Shown here piece after piece: positions 42,773 to 52,905 of a stretch of 64,000 bases of DNA. The stretch covers positions 2,170,001-2,234,000 of the forward strand of contig NZ_AP025460.1 of NCBI RefSeq assembly GCF_024347315.1. Direction: 5' to 3'. The notes below the pieces were generated by a model. That model ran no database searches, had not been told where the DNA came from, and worked only from the letters and a program-made list of their open reading frames with translations. A program made the position numbers and the translations under genes. The DNA is from Vibrio atlanticus. Its GTDB lineage: Bacteria > Pseudomonadota > Gammaproteobacteria > Enterobacterales > Vibrionaceae. Numbering within the stretch: the first letter of the stretch is position 1; every line of letters begins with the position of its first letter.

Positions 42773-44179
42773 CTAGCTAGATTTCGATGATGTATCATCG
42801 GGCAGCGCCTCCACATCCAACAACAACCCAGTCAGTTTGGTCACTCTAATAAGCTGCCCCGCTTGCAATTCACTCGCGCATTTGGCTTGCCAGATCTCAC
42901 CTTCAACCAATACTCGACCCGCACCGGGGAAGCCGCTTACCACTTTCCCAGTGTCGCCGACAACCGCTTCCATCCCCGTAGTCACCGGCTTGTTTCTCAC
43001 TCGAACTAACATGGATATAGTGACGACGATAAAGGCGACAGAGAACAAACTGATCCCGATAATTAGTGGCAATGCGATTTGATAACCCGGCACCTCAGTA
43101 TCCATCAGCATGACCGAGCCCAATGTGAATGCGGCGACGCCACCCAAACCGAAGATACCAAAGCTCGGGCTAAAGGCCTCAGCCACCATTAAGGCAATTC
43201 CAAGCAGAATCAACGCAAGGCCTGCGTAACTCACCGGCAGCATTTGTAAGGAGTACATTGCCAATAACAGACAGATACCGCCCAATACACCCGGTAAGCC
43301 GACGCCAGGGTTATAGAACTCAAGCAACAAACCATAGATACCGATTAGCATCAGAATGTAAGCAACATTTGGATTAGTGATCACCGAAAGCAGACTAAAG
43401 CGCCAGTCTTGTTCTCGCTCGACAAAAGCCACATCACTCAGTTGAACTTCCTGACTGACACCGTTGATGGTGATGACGCGTCCGTTGCTCAGTTCAACCA
43501 ATTGCTGAAGGTCGCTGGCAATAAAATCAATCACGTTAAGCGAGAGTGCATTCTTAGAATCCAAACTTGCGGCCTCTCGCACCGCTTTTTCTGCCCATTC
43601 TTCATTACGGTTGTGTAACTTGGCCAAACTGACAATGTAAGCCGCTGCATCATTGATGACTTTCTTCTCCATCGCAGTGGTGGCTTTTACTTGGTCTGAG
43701 TTCTCTTGTTTCGTTGCGTCTTGCTCACTCGCAGAAGTGCTGTCGTCTTTATTGGTATCGTCTTGAGGCGACAAAGGATTAGTCGGCGCTTTGCCACCGC
43801 CAAGAGACACAGGAGTTGCTGCACCTAGATTAGTTCCGGGCGCCATAGAAGCGATGTGGCTAGCGAGTAGAATATAGGTTCCGGCGCTCGCTGCTCGTGA
43901 ACCCGCAGGCCCAACCCAAGTAGCGACTGGGATCGGTGAGGTGGTGATGGATCGAATAATATCACGCATCGACGAATCTAACCCGCCAGGCGTGTTCATT
44001 TTCAAAATGATGAGTTTTGCTTGCTCGTCGTGAGCTTGTTCTATTTCTCTAGTGAGGTAATCACTGGTCGCCGGACCTATCCCTCCGTTCACCTCAATCA
44101 CCCAGACATCATCGGCCTGAGCGAACACAGAGCTGAACAACAGAAGAAACGCAAACAAGTACTTTAATATAAAAGTCAT
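42773..44179 (-). CDS. NfeD-family membrane serine protease (ClpP-class)
   Basis: This 468-residue protein starts with a signal sequence ending near FAQA. An extracytoplasmic ClpP-like domain follows with MNTPGGLDSSMR and the nucleophile Ser in GSRAASAGTYI; the catalytic Lys is probably in MEKKVINDAAAYI. A low-complexity Asp/Ser/Gln insert lies near residue 130. Four to five membrane helices and a soluble C-terminal NfeD OB-fold complete it. It is transcribed together with the slipin, 82 bases apart. The family cleaves hydrophobic stretches of stomatins. Confidence 0.9.
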   Translation of the reverse strand: MTFILKYLFAFLLLFSSVFAQADDVWVIEVNGGIGPATSDYLTREIEQAHDEQAKLIILKMNTPGGLDSSMRDIIRSITTSPIPVATWVGPAGSRAASAGTYILLASHIASMAPGTNLGAATPVSLGGGKAPTNPLSPQDDTNKDDSTSASEQDATKQENSDQVKATTAMEKKVINDAAAYIVSLAKLHNRNEEWAEKAVREAASLDSKNALSLNVIDFIASDLQQLVELSNGRVITINGVSQEVQLSDVAFVEREQDWRFSLLSVITNPNVAYILMLIGIYGLLLEFYNPGVGLPGVLGGICLLLAMYSLQMLPVSYAGLALILLGIALMVAEAFSPSFGIFGLGGVAAFTLGSVMLMDTEVPGYQIALPLIIGISLFSVAFIVVTISMLVRVRNKPVTTGMEAVVGDTGKVVSGFPGAGRVLVEGEIWQAKCASELQAGQLIRVTKLTGLLLDVEALPDDTSSKSS

Positions 44180-44649
44180 AGCCCCTCTCCTTACAACTGA
44201 GATGCTAGATAGACGTTTTATTTAAAGCGCAGAGGTAACATCTTGGTAATAGATAGATACCTTAAGCATAGTTCAGGCTAAATTTCCCACAACAAGCTTT
44301 ATCATTTTCAGCCAGATTAATCTGTATAGAAAAAACGCAAAGATATGGATTAAATGTTAACAAAAGTAAGCAAGCGACGCGAAGCACAATCTATTCACAA
44401 AGCGATCAATAAAAACACTTTTATAAATCCTACAAATAACCGAACAACGAAAAACCAAAGCAAACGTTTGCCTTGGTGTAAAAAAACATCTAATAGCGAT
44501 TCACCTGCTGTTTTTAAGAGACTTTCACCTCTGCTCATATTGATAAATGTAAAGGATACGTGTAAAACTCTTCGCGAAATATTTATCCAATGGCGCATCG
44601 TTCATTGGTGAGTAATTCTGGGATTTTTATATTTAGTAGCACAGAGGTT
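44180..44649. promoter_or_regulatory. Divergent intergenic region NfeD / symporter
   Basis: This AT-rich 470-base spacer should carry both promoters. One small frame (44354-44611, 85 residues, very basic) lies here with a weak ribosome binding site and no recognisable domain; I do not call it a gene. No RNA gene is seen. Confidence 0.5.
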
Positions 44650-45909
44650 ATGGAAGTGTTAAAAGAAAAGAGTTTACTAAGCAATATTGGCATTCAAGTC
44701 GTTATTGCAATGATCATCGGTACCGCAGTCGGCGCGATGATGGGTGACAGCGCAACAATGTTCGCTCCACTGGGTGCTATCTTCATCAATTTGATCAAGA
44801 TGCTGGTTATTCCTCTAGTCGCAGTTGCCCTAATTTCAGGTGCTGCTGGTCTAGGTAATAGTTCATCGGCTGGTAAAGTCGGTGTAACAACACTGGGTTA
44901 CTTTGCACTAACGTCTGCACTTGCTGTAGCACTCGCGCTTGTAATGGGTGAAGTGTTCGAACCGGGTCGTGGTATCGATGTGTCTGGCGTTGAGGGAATG
45001 TTCTCTTCAGAATACGCTGCGAAAGGCGAACTTCCAACGTTCTGGGCAACCATCACTGGCATGATCCCTACCAACGTTTTCCAATCACTGAATGAAGCAA
45101 ACATTCTGCAAATTCTCGTTTTCTGCTTATTCTTTGGTATTGCGATTTCTAAACAAGCAAAAGAGAAACGTGACCCTATCATCAACGGTGTAAATGCTAT
45201 CGTTGACGCTATGGTATGGATGATCAACAAAGTTATGATCATTGCACCACTTGGCGTATTCGGCCTAATGGCTGAAGCAGTAGGTACGTTTGGTTTTGGC
45301 GCGCTTATGGTCGTGTTCAAGCTGTTCATTGTTTACATCGCTGCGATTCTTATCTTCGGCTTTGTTGCTTACCCACTGATGATTCAAATCTTCACTAAGA
45401 CTTCAGCTAAGAAGTTCCTAGTGGCAATGAAGAAGCCTCAAGCGGTTGCACTATCAACAGCATCTTCAATGGCGACACTACCAGTAACAATGGAAACGGT
45501 AGAGAAAGAACTTGGCGTTCGCAACTCTACGGCTTCATTCGTTCTGCCACTTGGTGCGACGATCAACATGTCTGGTAACGCAATTTACTACGGCCTAGTT
45601 GCTATCTTCTTCGCACAGCTGTTCAACATCGACCTATCTATGGGTGCTTACGTTGCTATCATCGTAACGTCTACGCTAGGCGCAGTTGGTCAAGCTGGTG
45701 TTCCAGGTCCTTCTTTCCTAGTGGTTGCGGTTCTTCTAGCAGCTGGTATCCCTATCGAAGGTCTACCTCTGCTGTTCGCTCTAGACCGTATCTTCGACAT
45801 GATCCGTACTGCCCTTAACATCACTGGTGATGCAGCATGTGCGGTAATCGTTGATTCTCTAATCAAAGACGAAGTGAAAGAAGCTGAGCTAGAGAAACAA
45901 CAAGCTTAA
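44650..45909 (+). CDS. Dicarboxylate/amino acid:cation symporter (SLC1/GltP-like)
   Basis: This 419-residue protein of the DAACS family has about eight membrane helices and two re-entrant hairpins. The first hairpin motif is STASSMATLPVTME. The last helix signature is DRIFDMIRTALNITGDA. In glutamate carriers the sequence before hairpin 2 reads NMDGT and binds sodium and substrate; here it is NMSGN, so the coupling ion or substrate may differ. I list the ATG at 44650, but its GAGG is only two bases away. The GTG at 44656 (spacing eight) is an equally good start. Confidence 0.85.
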   Translation: MEVLKEKSLLSNIGIQVVIAMIIGTAVGAMMGDSATMFAPLGAIFINLIKMLVIPLVAVALISGAAGLGNSSSAGKVGVTTLGYFALTSALAVALALVMGEVFEPGRGIDVSGVEGMFSSEYAAKGELPTFWATITGMIPTNVFQSLNEANILQILVFCLFFGIAISKQAKEKRDPIINGVNAIVDAMVWMINKVMIIAPLGVFGLMAEAVGTFGFGALMVVFKLFIVYIAAILIFGFVAYPLMIQIFTKTSAKKFLVAMKKPQAVALSTASSMATLPVTMETVEKELGVRNSTASFVLPLGATINMSGNAIYYGLVAIFFAQLFNIDLSMGAYVAIIVTSTLGAVGQAGVPGPSFLVVAVLLAAGIPIEGLPLLFALDRIFDMIRTALNITGDAACAVIVDSLIKDEVKEAELEKQQA

Positions 45910-45935
45910 ACTTCTTAGAAACCTAAAGACCAAAA

Positions 45936-45951
45936 AGCCACTCATTTGAGT
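45936..45951. terminator. Left half of the split symporter/methyltransferase bidirectional terminator, with 12-bp target duplication
   Basis: AAAAAGCCACTCATTTGAGT precedes the IS4-like element, and ACTCATTTGAGTGGCTTTTTT follows it at 47394-47412. One copy of the 12-bp duplication ACTCATTTGAGT joined to both flanks gives the stem AAAAAGCCACTC with GAGTGGCTTTTT and loop ATTT. Confidence 0.92.
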
Positions 45952-46009
45952 TAACACTGATCATTTAAGCATTTTCCTGATCAGTTGAACGATCCTACAG
46001 ATGGTTAAC

Positions 46010-46046
46010 AATACCCTTAAGCACTTTTGTTTAAGGGTATTTTTTT
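46010..46046 (+). terminator. Terminator-like hairpin abutting the IS4-group transposase start
   Basis: An 11-bp perfect stem (AATACCCTTAA with TTAAGGGTATT), a 10-base loop and seven T end directly at the ATG at 46047. It should stop transcripts entering from the symporter side. It also leaves no room for a Shine-Dalgarno sequence. Confidence 0.88.
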
Positions 46047-47384
46047 ATGCTGTCACACTGGTTAATCGATGTTGACGATTTTGCTAATCCAGAATCTCTT
46101 TCTTTGTTCCAAAAAGACCTTCCGCTAGATTGGATAAACCAAGCTTTATCTGAAACGAACAAAGCGAGCATGCGCCGTAGAAAGTTACCTGCCGAACTTG
46201 TTGTATGGTTAGTCGTTGGTATTGGTCTATATCGAGATAGACCGATTACTGATGTACTCGATAAACTCGACCTCAAATTGTCTAATTCATTGGGTGAAAC
46301 AATTGCACCTAGTGCAATTCCTCAGGCAAGAAAACGCCTCACCGCTAAGCCTTTAAAGTCATTATTCTCAATCACAGCAAAGCACTGGACACAGTCGGAA
46401 GATGCGGGTGATAAATGGAATGGTTTGAGCCTATTTTCAATCGATGGCACACAGTTTAGAACTCACGACAATCCAAGCTTAGCTGAGCATTATCAATATG
46501 TTTACTACCGAAAAGACAGGCACACTGAATATCCAATCGTTCGAATGTGCGCACTCACATCACTACGGAGTCGACTTATTCATGATGTGGCTTTTGGGGA
46601 AAGTTCTAAAGGTGAAATCAGCTATGCAAAAGATTTAATTTCATCAGCAGTCCCGAATTCATTGACCATTTTTGACCGTTGCTACTTGAGCGCAGAACTT
46701 ATGCTTAACTGGCAACAAGAGCATGGGACAAGTCACTGGATGACGCCAATAAAGTCGAATGTGAAATATGAAACCATCGAGCAACTCGATGATGATGGGC
46801 GAGATCTGATTGTAGAGATGAAAGTCTCTCCACAAGCTAGAAAGCAAGACCCGAGCCTCCCGGAAACGTGGAAAGCTAGGCTGGCTCTATACCCCGATGA
46901 TGGTGAACAACAACCCAATCATATACAAGGGCTGCTGACTTCTCTAACAGATAGAAAATACAGTTTAAAATCATTATTAGATGTGTACTTCGAAAGGTGG
47001 GAAATCGAGAATAGTTATGGCGAGATTAAGCATGACATGCTTGACGATGAAATTCTGCTCCGCAGTCAATCTGTAGAGGGTGTAGAGCAAGAGATATGGG
47101 GTATCCTTATCGCGTATAACTTAATCCGCCTGGAGATTAGCCGAATAGCAAAAGAGGCTGAAGTCTCACCACTTAGGATAAGCTTTACGATGGCACTTCG
47201 AGATATTCAAGATGAGCTAATGTGGTGTGCTATCGCCTCCCCAGGTTCGGTTCCCAAAAAGCTGCGAGCTATGAGAGAGCGAGTGAAACGTTATATTTTG
47301 CCCGAAAAACAAAAACGGCCCAAAGATAGGACCGTTCGTTTTAGTAAGACTCGCTACACTGTGCGATCTAAACACCTTAAATGA
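46047..47384 (+). CDS. IS4-group transposase
   Basis: This 445-residue DDE transposase follows the E. coli IS4 protein along its length, as far as I can recall that sequence. It has RRRKLPAELVVWLVVGIGLYRD, APSAIPQARKRL and FSIDGTQFRT with the first Asp. TIFDRCYLSAELM carries the second Asp, and YFERWEIENSYGEIKHDML carries the Glu in the Y(2)R(3)E(6)K signature. The gene is intact. Its stop codon lies within the right terminal repeat. Initiation without a visible Shine-Dalgarno site suggests low expression. Confidence 0.95.
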   Translation: MLSHWLIDVDDFANPESLSLFQKDLPLDWINQALSETNKASMRRRKLPAELVVWLVVGIGLYRDRPITDVLDKLDLKLSNSLGETIAPSAIPQARKRLTAKPLKSLFSITAKHWTQSEDAGDKWNGLSLFSIDGTQFRTHDNPSLAEHYQYVYYRKDRHTEYPIVRMCALTSLRSRLIHDVAFGESSKGEISYAKDLISSAVPNSLTIFDRCYLSAELMLNWQQEHGTSHWMTPIKSNVKYETIEQLDDDGRDLIVEMKVSPQARKQDPSLPETWKARLALYPDDGEQQPNHIQGLLTSLTDRKYSLKSLLDVYFERWEIENSYGEIKHDMLDDEILLRSQSVEGVEQEIWGILIAYNLIRLEISRIAKEAEVSPLRISFTMALRDIQDELMWCAIASPGSVPKKLRAMRERVKRYILPEKQKRPKDRTVRFSKTRYTVRSKHLK

Positions 47385-47446
47385 TAGGTGTTGACTCATT
47401 TGAGTGGCTTTTTTACTTTCAAACGTTGATATTTGTTTACTCTAAA

Positions 47447-48412
47447 TTAAGCGTCTTCAGAAACGTTAATTTTAAATCTCAGGACTTTCAAACTTGAATC
47501 GAGGTCGACATCGACAAACTCAGGTGGATTATCTAAACGCTCAATAAACTCAACACTTGGTGCTTCTTCTGCCATCGTCTCAATCAAGAAGTTTGGTGAC
47601 ACTGCTGGTGAGTTAACACAAGCAATCACTTCACCACCTTCGGTTAGAAGCTCAGGCAAACGACGTAAGATCTTTTTGTAGTCTTTAGTCAGTGCAAAGC
47701 TGCCTTTTTGAAACGAAGGCGGATCGATAATAACCAGCTCGTATGGGCCACCCTTCTTGATTTTTCCCCACGACTTAAAGATGTCGTAGCCAAGGAAGTT
47801 CACCGAGCGCATGTCATGCTCATTCAAGCGGTGGTTATCACGGCCTTTATTCAGTGATCCGCGTGACATGTCTACGTTCATGCATTGTCGAGCGCCACCC
47901 GCAATCGCCGCGACAGAGAAGCCACAAGTGTATGCGAACAAGTTAAGAACGTTCTTATCCTTAGCATTATCTTGTACCCACTGACGACCATTACGCATGT
48001 CTAGGAACAGACCGAAGTTCTGATTACGGCCAATGTCTAGTTGGTACTTAAGCCCATGTTCAACCACGACTGGTGAGTCGTTCAATTCACCCCACAACAC
48101 TTCAGAGGGCGCGCCATCAGCATAACGGTGTTGCAGCACAATGCTTGTGCCCTGTTTTGCTTGCCAGATATCTTTCGTGGTCAGGTTAACCAATCCAGCT
48201 TTAAGAGATGATAAGAACGCTTGGTCCACTTCTTTAAACACGTTAACCAATAACTGTCCATCAACCCAATCACAAGTGAGTTGATCTAGGCCGGGCCAAA
48301 ACTTGCCACGCCCGTGAAAAATACGACGTAGTTCATTCGGCACTTCATTCAATTGCTGTTCAATATGACTAAAAAACAGAGGTAAAGCTGATGCTTCCAT
48401 TATTTCACTCAC
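47447..48412 (-). CDS. Class I SAM-dependent methyltransferase (RlmI/RlmK-like)
   Basis: The 321-residue protein has the SAM-binding motif VLNLFAYTCGFSVAAIAGG, the acidic NVDMSRGSLNKGRDNHRLNEH and the catalytic-type motif IIDPPSFQKGSF. These are typical of the COG1092 group that includes the 23S rRNA cytosine methyltransferase RlmI and the C-terminal half of RlmKL. It lacks the PUA and THUMP domains of those enzymes. An RNA substrate is likely but not proven. Its start overlaps the stop of the pseudouridine synthase gene by four bases. Confidence 0.82.
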   Translation of the reverse strand: MSEIMEASALPLFFSHIEQQLNEVPNELRRIFHGRGKFWPGLDQLTCDWVDGQLLVNVFKEVDQAFLSSLKAGLVNLTTKDIWQAKQGTSIVLQHRYADGAPSEVLWGELNDSPVVVEHGLKYQLDIGRNQNFGLFLDMRNGRQWVQDNAKDKNVLNLFAYTCGFSVAAIAGGARQCMNVDMSRGSLNKGRDNHRLNEHDMRSVNFLGYDIFKSWGKIKKGGPYELVIIDPPSFQKGSFALTKDYKKILRRLPELLTEGGEVIACVNSPAVSPNFLIETMAEEAPSVEFIERLDNPPEFVDVDLDSSLKVLRFKINVSEDA

Positions 48413-49107
48413 TTAGTGTTTAGCTTTGGCCACGTTAATGACCAAGGTTCAAGCCAACTGTCTAAACCATTAGACACGATCTCTTGATGCCATTTCTCAC
48501 CCAAAGAGTCGAGGTTTCTTGGATCGCAGACATATTCGTAGGCTTGTGATTGATAGGTAAATCGAATCGCGAAGGCATGCAGATAGCCTCTGTCAGCCTC
48601 GTTCGATGGATTGTAAATAGGATCACCAACAATAGCCGAGCCAATGGACTTCATCGCGACACGGATCTGATGAGTTCGCCCCGTATAGGGTTTACATAAA
48701 AGTAGACGCTCACCGGGTTCAGCCGTTGCAGATAAAAATTGGGTAATCGCTGGGTTTTCTTTGGTTGTCAGCAGCTTCCAGCTTGAGCGTCGTGAACGCT
48801 CCATATCTCCTGAGATCAGCCCCTGCTTTTTCTTCGGCTTCTTGGAGCCTATCGCAAGGTAGTACTTCTCTACTTCACGCTTTGCAAACAACTGTGAAAG
48901 CTCACTCGCTGCCGGGGTATTTTTTGCCAGCAGTAGAATTCCTGACGTCATTTTATCGAGACGATGGACTAAATATAGCTTCGGCTCATTGATTGCCTTA
49001 GCAACTTCTTGCAATAACATCGTATCACCATCGTCTTTATGGACGCTGACGCCTGGATGTTTGTTTATAAGTAAAAAATCAGAGTGATTCAGAAGAATGT
49101 CGAACAT
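48409..49107 (-). CDS. RluA-family pseudouridine synthase
   Basis: The 232-residue protein has the RluA catalytic motif HRLDKMTSGILLLAKN with the nucleophilic Asp, and the GRTHQIRVAMKSIGSAIVGDPIY segment. It has no S4 domain, so it resembles the short TIGR01621-type members. I take the ATG at 49107, where the domain begins and a GGAG lies 10 bases upstream; the open frame runs a further 38 codons without similarity. The RNA target is unknown. It is paired with a methyltransferase gene in a two-gene RNA-modification operon. Confidence 0.88.
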   Translation of the reverse strand: MFDILLNHSDFLLINKHPGVSVHKDDGDTMLLQEVAKAINEPKLYLVHRLDKMTSGILLLAKNTPAASELSQLFAKREVEKYYLAIGSKKPKKKQGLISGDMERSRRSSWKLLTTKENPAITQFLSATAEPGERLLLCKPYTGRTHQIRVAMKSIGSAIVGDPIYNPSNEADRGYLHAFAIRFTYQSQAYEYVCDPRNLDSLGEKWHQEIVSNGLDSWLEPWSLTWPKLNTK

Positions 49108-49298
49108 GTAAAGGCTAGCTCCATTGTAGAACGTGGAGTATACCGTGTCTGAATCCAGATTCCAGCTACGAAAAAGCCCAACGAGTTCAATAAACATTGA
49201 ATCGTTGGGCTTATGTTTCAATAGGCAACTTTCACTGGGAAGTCTTTAATCAATTCGCTCTAAGCTTATGTTCTAGACTTATGATCCAGCTCTAAGCT

Positions 49299-50915
49299 CT
49301 AAGCAAGTTTGAACTTACCTACTAAGCCTTCAAGTTCGGCAACTTTAGCATTCAAACCTGATGTGTTCTCAGAGCTGCGAGTCGCTAACTGTAATGACTG
49401 TTCAGAGATATCACTGATTGCCGTAATATCCGCTGCGATTTCTTTTGTCACCGCTGTCTGTTCTTCTGCCGCAGTCGCAATTGAGTTAACCATGCTTTGT
49501 ACGTTGCCCGCACCGCTAACAATTGCTTCTAGAGCCGATACCGCCCCAGTACTTTGCTCTACACCAATTTCAACTAAACGACAGTTGTCTTGAGTGTAAG
49601 TCACCGCTTCTTGAGTGCCAGATTGAATAGATTGGATGATACCAGACACTTCTTGTGTTGCTTTAGTCGTTCTCTCCGCTAGCGCTCGTACTTCATCAGC
49701 TACCACGGCAAAACCACGACCGAACTCACCAGCACGCGCAGCTTCAATAGCCGCGTTCAGAGCCAAGAGGTTGGTTTGTTCTGCGATATCTTCGATTACC
49801 TTGATAACACTGCCAATCTGCTCGCCATGTGAACCCAGCGTGTTCATTTGTAACGACATGTCGCTCATTTGAGTAGACACTTGTTGGATGCTCGCAACCA
49901 TCTCCACGATCACTTTACGACCGTCTTCTGCAGACGTTTCTGAGCGGCGCGCTTCTTCATAAGTAGAAGTACCTTGTTGCGCTACTTCAGAAATGGTTAA
50001 GCTTAGTTCTTCTGCCGCAGTCGCAATCAATGTCGCTTTATCTGCTTGAGCAGAGGCGCCAGATACGATGTCGTGGCTGATTGATGATAGCTCACCAGTA
50101 ACGGATTGAACTTGGGTAGTCACTGATGAGATAGAACCGAGGAGATCGACCAATGACTTTTGCATCTGGTTGATCGATTGAGCAAGGTCAGCCAACTCAT
50201 CACCAGAATCATCAACAATGTCACCTGCCGTTAGATCACCATTTGCTACGCGTCGTGCAACTTGCTCTACACGAGTTAAGCGATTAGTAATAGAGCTAGA
50301 CAATACAAACGCAATTACGCAACCAAACACAATCGCAACCGCAGTCAACACCATAATCGTGCGTTCGATTGTAATAAACGAATCCGTTAGTGTTAGCAGA
50401 GCTCGCTCTGTATCAGCAATCTCACTTTCAGATGCTTGATCAAGCAAATTTTCAATCGGGATAAGATTATTCTCATACAAAGAGCGAAGCTGCTGGATAT
50501 TTGATAACAATGCAGTTTCGTCATTAAGCATAGGTACGAGCTTCGACTCAAACTCTTGAGTAAAGCGCCCCATTAGCTCTTCAATTCGCTGAACACGACG
50601 ATGGTCCTCTGAGCCTTTACTCTCTAAACGCTTTGCTTCTTCAATTGCTTGAGAAAATTGAGTCTTGTTAGCTCGATAATCATTGAGCGCATTACCGCCC
50701 TGAACAACCGCGCCCAAAGCATCACGGTAAACATCACCAGCTTCATCGATCAATATAAGGTAGGTAACAGTTCCTGGAACATCATCCAGTCTAATTTCAT
50801 CAGAGCTCTCGTGAGCCCCAATCACTTCTATCGATACAACCCCTACCAACGTGACAAGCACCGCCAATATAGATCCAAAACCCAAATATAGTTTTTTTCT
50901 CACTGACAATTTCAC
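49299..50915 (-). CDS. Methyl-accepting chemotaxis protein
   Basis: This 538-residue chemoreceptor has membrane helices at about 9-32 and 184-206. Between them lies a helical periplasmic domain of four-helix-bundle type. A HAMP domain follows, then a long cytoplasmic coiled coil with the conserved tip [22 protein letters not shown] and [17 protein letters not shown]. There is no C-terminal NWETF-like pentapeptide, so adaptation enzymes would bind elsewhere. The ligand cannot be inferred. It is monocistronic. Confidence 0.95.
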   Translation of the reverse strand: MKLSVRKKLYLGFGSILAVLVTLVGVVSIEVIGAHESSDEIRLDDVPGTVTYLILIDEAGDVYRDALGAVVQGGNALNDYRANKTQFSQAIEEAKRLESKGSEDHRRVQRIEELMGRFTQEFESKLVPMLNDETALLSNIQQLRSLYENNLIPIENLLDQASESEIADTERALLTLTDSFITIERTIMVLTAVAIVFGCVIAFVLSSSITNRLTRVEQVARRVANGDLTAGDIVDDSGDELADLAQSINQMQKSLVDLLGSISSVTTQVQSVTGELSSISHDIVSGASAQADKATLIATAAEELSLTISEVAQQGTSTYEEARRSETSAEDGRKVIVEMVASIQQVSTQMSDMSLQMNTLGSHGEQIGSVIKVIEDIAEQTNLLALNAAIEAARAGEFGRGFAVVADEVRALAERTTKATQEVSGIIQSIQSGTQEAVTYTQDNCRLVEIGVEQSTGAVSALEAIVSGAGNVQSMVNSIATAAEEQTAVTKEIAADITAISDISEQSLQLATRSSENTSGLNAKVAELEGLVGKFKLA

Positions 50916-51036
50916 AGAACACCTACCTAAAAATAAATACAGGCCGATATAGCCTAACCGAAAGATATATCGGCCACCACACGGATAACTTTAGGGGACG
51001 ATGTTTTTATTTCTCGAAAAATAATAAGTACGTCGA

Positions 51037-51065
51037 ATAAAAAACGGGAGCCAATGGCTCCCGCT
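51037..51065 (-). terminator. Terminator after the NSS transporter gene
   Basis: On the minus strand GCGGGAGCCA pairs with TGGCTCCCGT around a two-base centre and is followed by T residues. Confidence 0.88.
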
Positions 51066-51104
51066 TATCAATTAACTTTAGTTTGCGATTAGAGTTTCTA
51101 AGAA

Positions 51105-52538
51105 TTATAGCTTCTTAGAAATAAGCGCAGAGCCGGCAATGATACCAATACCTAGTAGCATGATTGCACCTTTACCGCTGTCGAAGCCAGAAGAGATGCC
51201 CATGAACGCTACGATAGCGATAGCTACTGGGATGATGTACTTAACGAGTGTGTACCATAGACCGAATAGAGGGAAAGATACTTCACCGTCGTTAGTGATT
51301 TCTTTCTCTAGGTCAGCACGGTTTAGTCTCCAACCAGCGAAGATACATACCAACATACCGCCAACTGCTAGGAAGATCTTATCCGTTAGTAGGTCGAAGA
51401 TATCGAATGCACCAGTACCAAACAGTGTTGGACCAAAGCCACCAAGAGATAGAGAAGCGAAGATACATAGAATCGCCATTACGACACTTGCAGACAGTAC
51501 AGCTGTTACACGCTTCATGCCTTTCTCATCGATTAGGTACGAAACAACAACTTCAAGTAGAGATACTGAAGAAGTCAGTGCCGCAACACTTAGACCAACG
51601 AAGAACATAAGAGCAAATAGAAGACCAACTACGCCGCCCATTTCAGCGAATAGCTGAGGAACAACAACGAATACTAGACCAGGACCTGCTGCAGGTTCCA
51701 TACCGAATGCGAACATTGCAGGGAACATTGCAACACCAGCTAGGATAGCAACGCCTGTATCCATCGCCGTAACCATAGCTGTAGTTTGAACTAGGTTCTC
51801 TTTCTTCTTAAGGTAAGAACCGTAAGTCAACATACAACCCATACCAAGAGATAGTGAGAAGAATGCTTGACCCAGTGCAGCTAGGATTACACCGCTGTCT
51901 ACTTTAGAGAAGTCAGGGCTGAATAGGAATTCAAGACCAGCCATCGCGCCCGGAAGCATTAGGCCTTTGATTGATACCACGATAAGGATGATGAAAAGAA
52001 GCGGCATCAGAATCTTACCCGCTTTCTCAATACCGCCAGAAATACCCTTCATAACGATGACAACGTTAAGTAGTAAGTATAGGCCCATCCACATTAGTGG
52101 CTGAACTGGGTTTGAGATAAAGCCACCAAAGCTGTCGCCAATTGCTTCAGGTGCATCTAGTAGACCACCAGCAATTTTACCGATGTATGCGATAGACCAG
52201 CCACCTACTACAGGGTAGAAACCCATGATAAGTAAACCACTGACTACGCCAATAACACCAGCGAACGTCCAGCGACGGTCAGTTGATTTAAATGCACCCA
52301 CTGCTGATTTTTGCGTATGACGGCCAATCGCAAATTCAGTCAGCATCACACTGAAACCGATGAAGATTACAAAAAACAGATAAATTGCAACGAATGCACC
52401 GCCGCCACTTTCACCTGCTGTGTATGGGAATTTCCAGATGTTACCTAAGCCAACAGCAGAACCTGCTGCAGCCATTACGAATCCTAATTTCGAACCCCAG
52501 GTATCGCGGGGTGTAGTGGTTGTATTACTAGTAGCCAC
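51105..52538 (-). CDS. Sodium-dependent transporter, NSS/LeuT family
   Basis: This 477-residue protein of the neurotransmitter:sodium symporter family has about 11-12 membrane helices. The helix 1 signature is GSAVGLGNIWKFPYTAGESGGGAF, where the unwound GLGN segment binds sodium and substrate. Bacterial members carry amino acids such as tryptophan, tyrosine or leucine, but the substrate here cannot be assigned. It is monocistronic. Confidence 0.93.
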   Translation of the reverse strand: MATSNTTTTPRDTWGSKLGFVMAAAGSAVGLGNIWKFPYTAGESGGGAFVAIYLFFVIFIGFSVMLTEFAIGRHTQKSAVGAFKSTDRRWTFAGVIGVVSGLLIMGFYPVVGGWSIAYIGKIAGGLLDAPEAIGDSFGGFISNPVQPLMWMGLYLLLNVVIVMKGISGGIEKAGKILMPLLFIILIVVSIKGLMLPGAMAGLEFLFSPDFSKVDSGVILAALGQAFFSLSLGMGCMLTYGSYLKKKENLVQTTAMVTAMDTGVAILAGVAMFPAMFAFGMEPAAGPGLVFVVVPQLFAEMGGVVGLLFALMFFVGLSVAALTSSVSLLEVVVSYLIDEKGMKRVTAVLSASVVMAILCIFASLSLGGFGPTLFGTGAFDIFDLLTDKIFLAVGGMLVCIFAGWRLNRADLEKEITNDGEVSFPLFGLWYTLVKYIIPVAIAIVAFMGISSGFDSGKGAIMLLGIGIIAGSALISKKL

Positions 52539-52905
52539 GTTTACTCCAAACTTTTGTGTTATGTGATGTTGTATTTTGCTTTGTGTGGCGTCATTAAAAG
52601 ATAAGGTGTATACAATAATTTACACCATTAAAAGATTTGATTGACGCTCGTTATCTAGCAAGTAAACCAGTTTAAGAATACAATTGGAAGCCCGAACCGT
52701 ATATATTTCGTTATCAATGTAAATCTTTATGGTTAAATGCCGATTTTTCATACAAAACAATTGCATTCGTCTTAAGTTAACTAAAACTTAACAACTTTAA
52801 CCTGTTTACAGCTTTTGCTCTATTTTGTAAATAGTTGATTCCTTAAATTCCCATATCCGTAAAATAGCATTACTATCTAAGTGTCTCTTTTTTCGAGTAT
52901 TCAAT
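52539..52905. promoter_or_regulatory. Divergent intergenic region NSS transporter / cls
   Basis: This very AT-rich 367-base spacer has no gene. A weak candidate for cls is TTGATT at 52835 with TAAAAT at 52860, but the 19-bp spacing is long. No other structure is seen. Confidence 0.4.

Larger units (their letters stand above)
45952..47393 (+). mobile_element. IS4-group insertion sequence (1442 bp)
   Basis: The 18-bp terminal repeats are TAACACTGATCATTTAAG on the left and CAACACCTATCATTTAAG on the right, matching at 15 positions. They resemble the E. coli IS4 ends. The flanking duplication is 12 bp (45940-45951 and 47394-47405), within the 11-13 bp known for IS4. The single transposase gene ends inside the right repeat. 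A perfect hairpin with a T run abuts the start codon. Confidence 0.95.

Noticed and set aside
44354..44611. Basic 85-residue frame upstream of the symporter gene
   Set aside because: It has a weak ribosome binding site, no recognisable domain, and AT-rich composition biased to Lys and Asn like random intergenic sequence. A leader peptide cannot be excluded.
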